Positions 62,711 through 64,000 of a stretch of 64,000 nt of DNA are shown here, piece after piece. The DNA lies in contig NC_023759.2 in NCBI RefSeq assembly GCF_000499845.2, forward strand, positions 48,582,172-48,646,171, read 5' to 3'. Position 1 is the first letter of the stretch; each line of letters opens with the position of its first letter. This DNA comes from Phaseolus vulgaris. Its lineage: Eukaryota > Streptophyta > Magnoliopsida > Fabales > Fabaceae. The notes beneath the pieces were generated by a model, which had not been told where the DNA came from, made no database searches, and saw nothing but the letters and a program-made list of their open reading frames with translations. A program made the translations under genes and the position numbers.

Positions 62711-63725
62711 AGGTCTCTTCATTTTTTTGGAATGCTAGAGGATTGGGAAACCACAAAACTGTGGAGATGTTGCTTAGTCTACTTAACCTACATAAACCTC
62801 TCCTGGTTTTTCTTGCTGAACCCATGATGCGGTACACTAATACTTTTGACGTCCTTTTCAAATCTATTAATATGCATTTGGTGGCTACGTCTCCTATTGT
62901 TAATAAAGTTGCTAAGCTTTGGTGTTTGTCGGTTCCTGATCTTGTCCAAAATTTCTTGGTTAATGATCAATTTATCTTTGTAACTTGTCTTCTGTAGGAT
63001 AAATGTTTTAGCTTTGCAGGTGTTTATGGTGTTAACACATACTTGTCTAGACGATTTTTGTGGAGGGATCTTAGTTTCTTCACAGGGCCTTGGTGTATTC
63101 TGGGAGATTTTAATGTTGTGCTCTCGGCGAATGACTGTAAAGAGGGGTGGTTCCTAATCAGGTTTCTTGTAATGAATTCCTGGACTGGATTAATACTAAT
63201 GATCTTTCTTGTATGCCTTTTACTGGATCTTGTTATACTTGGTGTAACGGAAGGAGAGGGTTGCCTAGAATTCACAGAAGACTGGATAGGGCTTTATGTA
63301 ATGGAGTGTGTCTGGATGAATGAGATTCTTGTACTTATCAGGTTCTTGTTAAAAATTGTTCTGATCATTCCCCTATTCTTGCTAGTCTTGCTAGTAATTC
63401 TTTGCGGAAGGTTAGCAATTTTCGTTTCTTTTCTATGTGGCTTCAGGACACTTCGTGTATGAAGCTTATTCATGATTCTTGGGCTAATAAGGTTGTTGGT
63501 TGTCCTATGTTTATCTTGCAACATAAGTTAAAAAGCTTGAAACTTGAGCTCCGAGACTGGAATAAAAATTTTTTTGGTAATGTTCACAATGCAGTTCTTC
63601 TTAAGCAGGGTATCCTCCTTGGTATTCAAAAAAACTTAGAGACTGCTAGTTTGTCTGATAGTGATGAACTTCTCTGTCAAGAAAAGATTGCTAAGGAGGA
63701 GCTTGATCATGCTCTTCATTTTTAA
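62707..63725 (+). pseudogene. LINE ORF2 endonuclease region, disrupted
   Basis: Starts ATG AAG at 62707, overlapping the ORF1 stop. It contains endonuclease/exonuclease/phosphatase-family motifs (WNARGLGN, ILGDFN, SDHSP) but is broken by an in-frame TAG near 62995, a frame change near 63148 and further stops near 63325 and 63723. It cannot make a full-length product. Confidence 0.8.
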
Positions 63726-64000
63726 TATTTGTTTTGGAAAGAAAGGGTTAAGATGTTATGGTTCAAAGATGGAGATCGAAATACCGCTTTTTTCCATGTT
63801 GTGGTCAAAAGGAGAAATAATTCTAGTGGGATTCATCGTCTACGGATTGATAATGAGGTTACGGAGAATCCTAAAATCATTGAGGATCATATTTTGGACT
63901 TTTATAAAAATCTTTATGTTGAGTCTATTTCTAATGTTCTGGATGCTGATAATATGGAAGATTTTATTGGTACTTATGTTCCTGCAATGGTTTCCACTGA

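Larger units (their letters stand above)
61680..64000 (+). mobile_element. broken LINE-1-type non-LTR retrotransposon, cut by window end
   Basis: Reading along the plus strand gives the order expected of a plant L1. First is the end of a DUF4283-like region (ARVLVDIDL near 61694), then a zinc knuckle CSHCKMIGHELAQC (CX2CX4HX4C, from about 61793), a long Ser/Pro-rich ORF1 tail with an AT-hook-like KRKPGRPPKGTG (near 62632), and an APE-type endonuclease start (FFWNARGLGN at 62722). Next come WCILGDFNVV (near 63090) and SDHSPIL (near 63360). The segment before reverse transcriptase (MLWFKDGDRNTAFFH, near 63755) runs to the right edge. The copy is inactive: stops occur at about 62995, 63325 and 63723, with frame breaks near 61745 and 63148. 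The 5' end is truncated or too diverged to see, so the left boundary is approximate. Confidence 0.9.

Noticed and set aside
1..64000. CRISPR arrays, bacterial-type operons or phage-like systems
   Set aside because: The window is nuclear plant DNA with spliced genes; none of the repeats has regular spacer structure.
1..64000. Known plant miRNA precursors
   Set aside because: Looked by eye for common families (miR156, 159, 164, 166, 167, 172, 390, 482) and saw no convincing mature sequence; a systematic search was not possible.

Overview
The window is nuclear plant DNA: AT-rich, with sparse genes split by GT-AG introns, nuclear tRNA genes, and many decayed transposons. The encoded proteins are closest, as I recall the families, to eudicot and especially papilionoid legume proteins. 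A 315-bp MITE starting GGCTTAATTA and a TRIM-type element also look legume-like. The legume assignment (Phaseolus/Vigna/Glycine group) is an inference from recall, not a search result.

Layout, left to right. A small Cys-rich protein gene (2826-3056, +) sits behind a cluster of G-box/ABRE motifs. ITPK4, an inositol polyphosphate kinase (6234-7676, +), has a long 5'-UTR intron invaded by an antisense Ty1/copia fragment. Convergent to it is a PADRE/DUF4228 gene of the At1g66480 type (8499-11321, -), with two exons 2.2 kb apart. A long gene-poor stretch holds two adjacent MULE-like MITEs (15845-16854). Next is pyridoxal kinase SOS4 (18158-24968, +), with 12 coding exons plus an optional 5' exon that would add a transit-peptide-like N-terminus. 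After another gene-poor stretch come an RLCK-VII/PBL receptor-like cytoplasmic kinase (29510-32661, +), tRNA-Lys(UUU), tRNA-Phe(GAA), and an IDN2/FDM RNA-directed DNA methylation factor (36327-40799, +). On the minus strand just after IDN2 are two well-formed terminal exons of an unidentified or decayed gene (41406-41653), followed by a small LTR element (42725-43166). Then come a single-exon ACD11-like lipid-transfer protein gene (43668-44297, +), an unresolved leader-like segment near 47 kb, and an alpha-expansin (48892-50037, -). About 11.6 kb without recognisable genes follows, and a broken LINE-1-type retrotransposon runs off the right edge (61680-64000).

The genes act in unrelated processes: inositol phosphate metabolism, vitamin B6 salvage, kinase signalling, RdDM, sphingolipid transfer and cell-wall loosening. 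There is no operon-like logic, and I found no evidence of a wholly new system. The points most worth a second look are the alternative SOS4 N-terminus, the Asp-to-Glu change at the presumed lipid headgroup site of the ACD11-like protein, the orphan minus-strand exons, the duplicated IDN2 leader, and the nested inverted repeats in the ITPK4 leader intron. All exon joins were read by eye from splice consensus and reading-frame continuity; no database search was possible.
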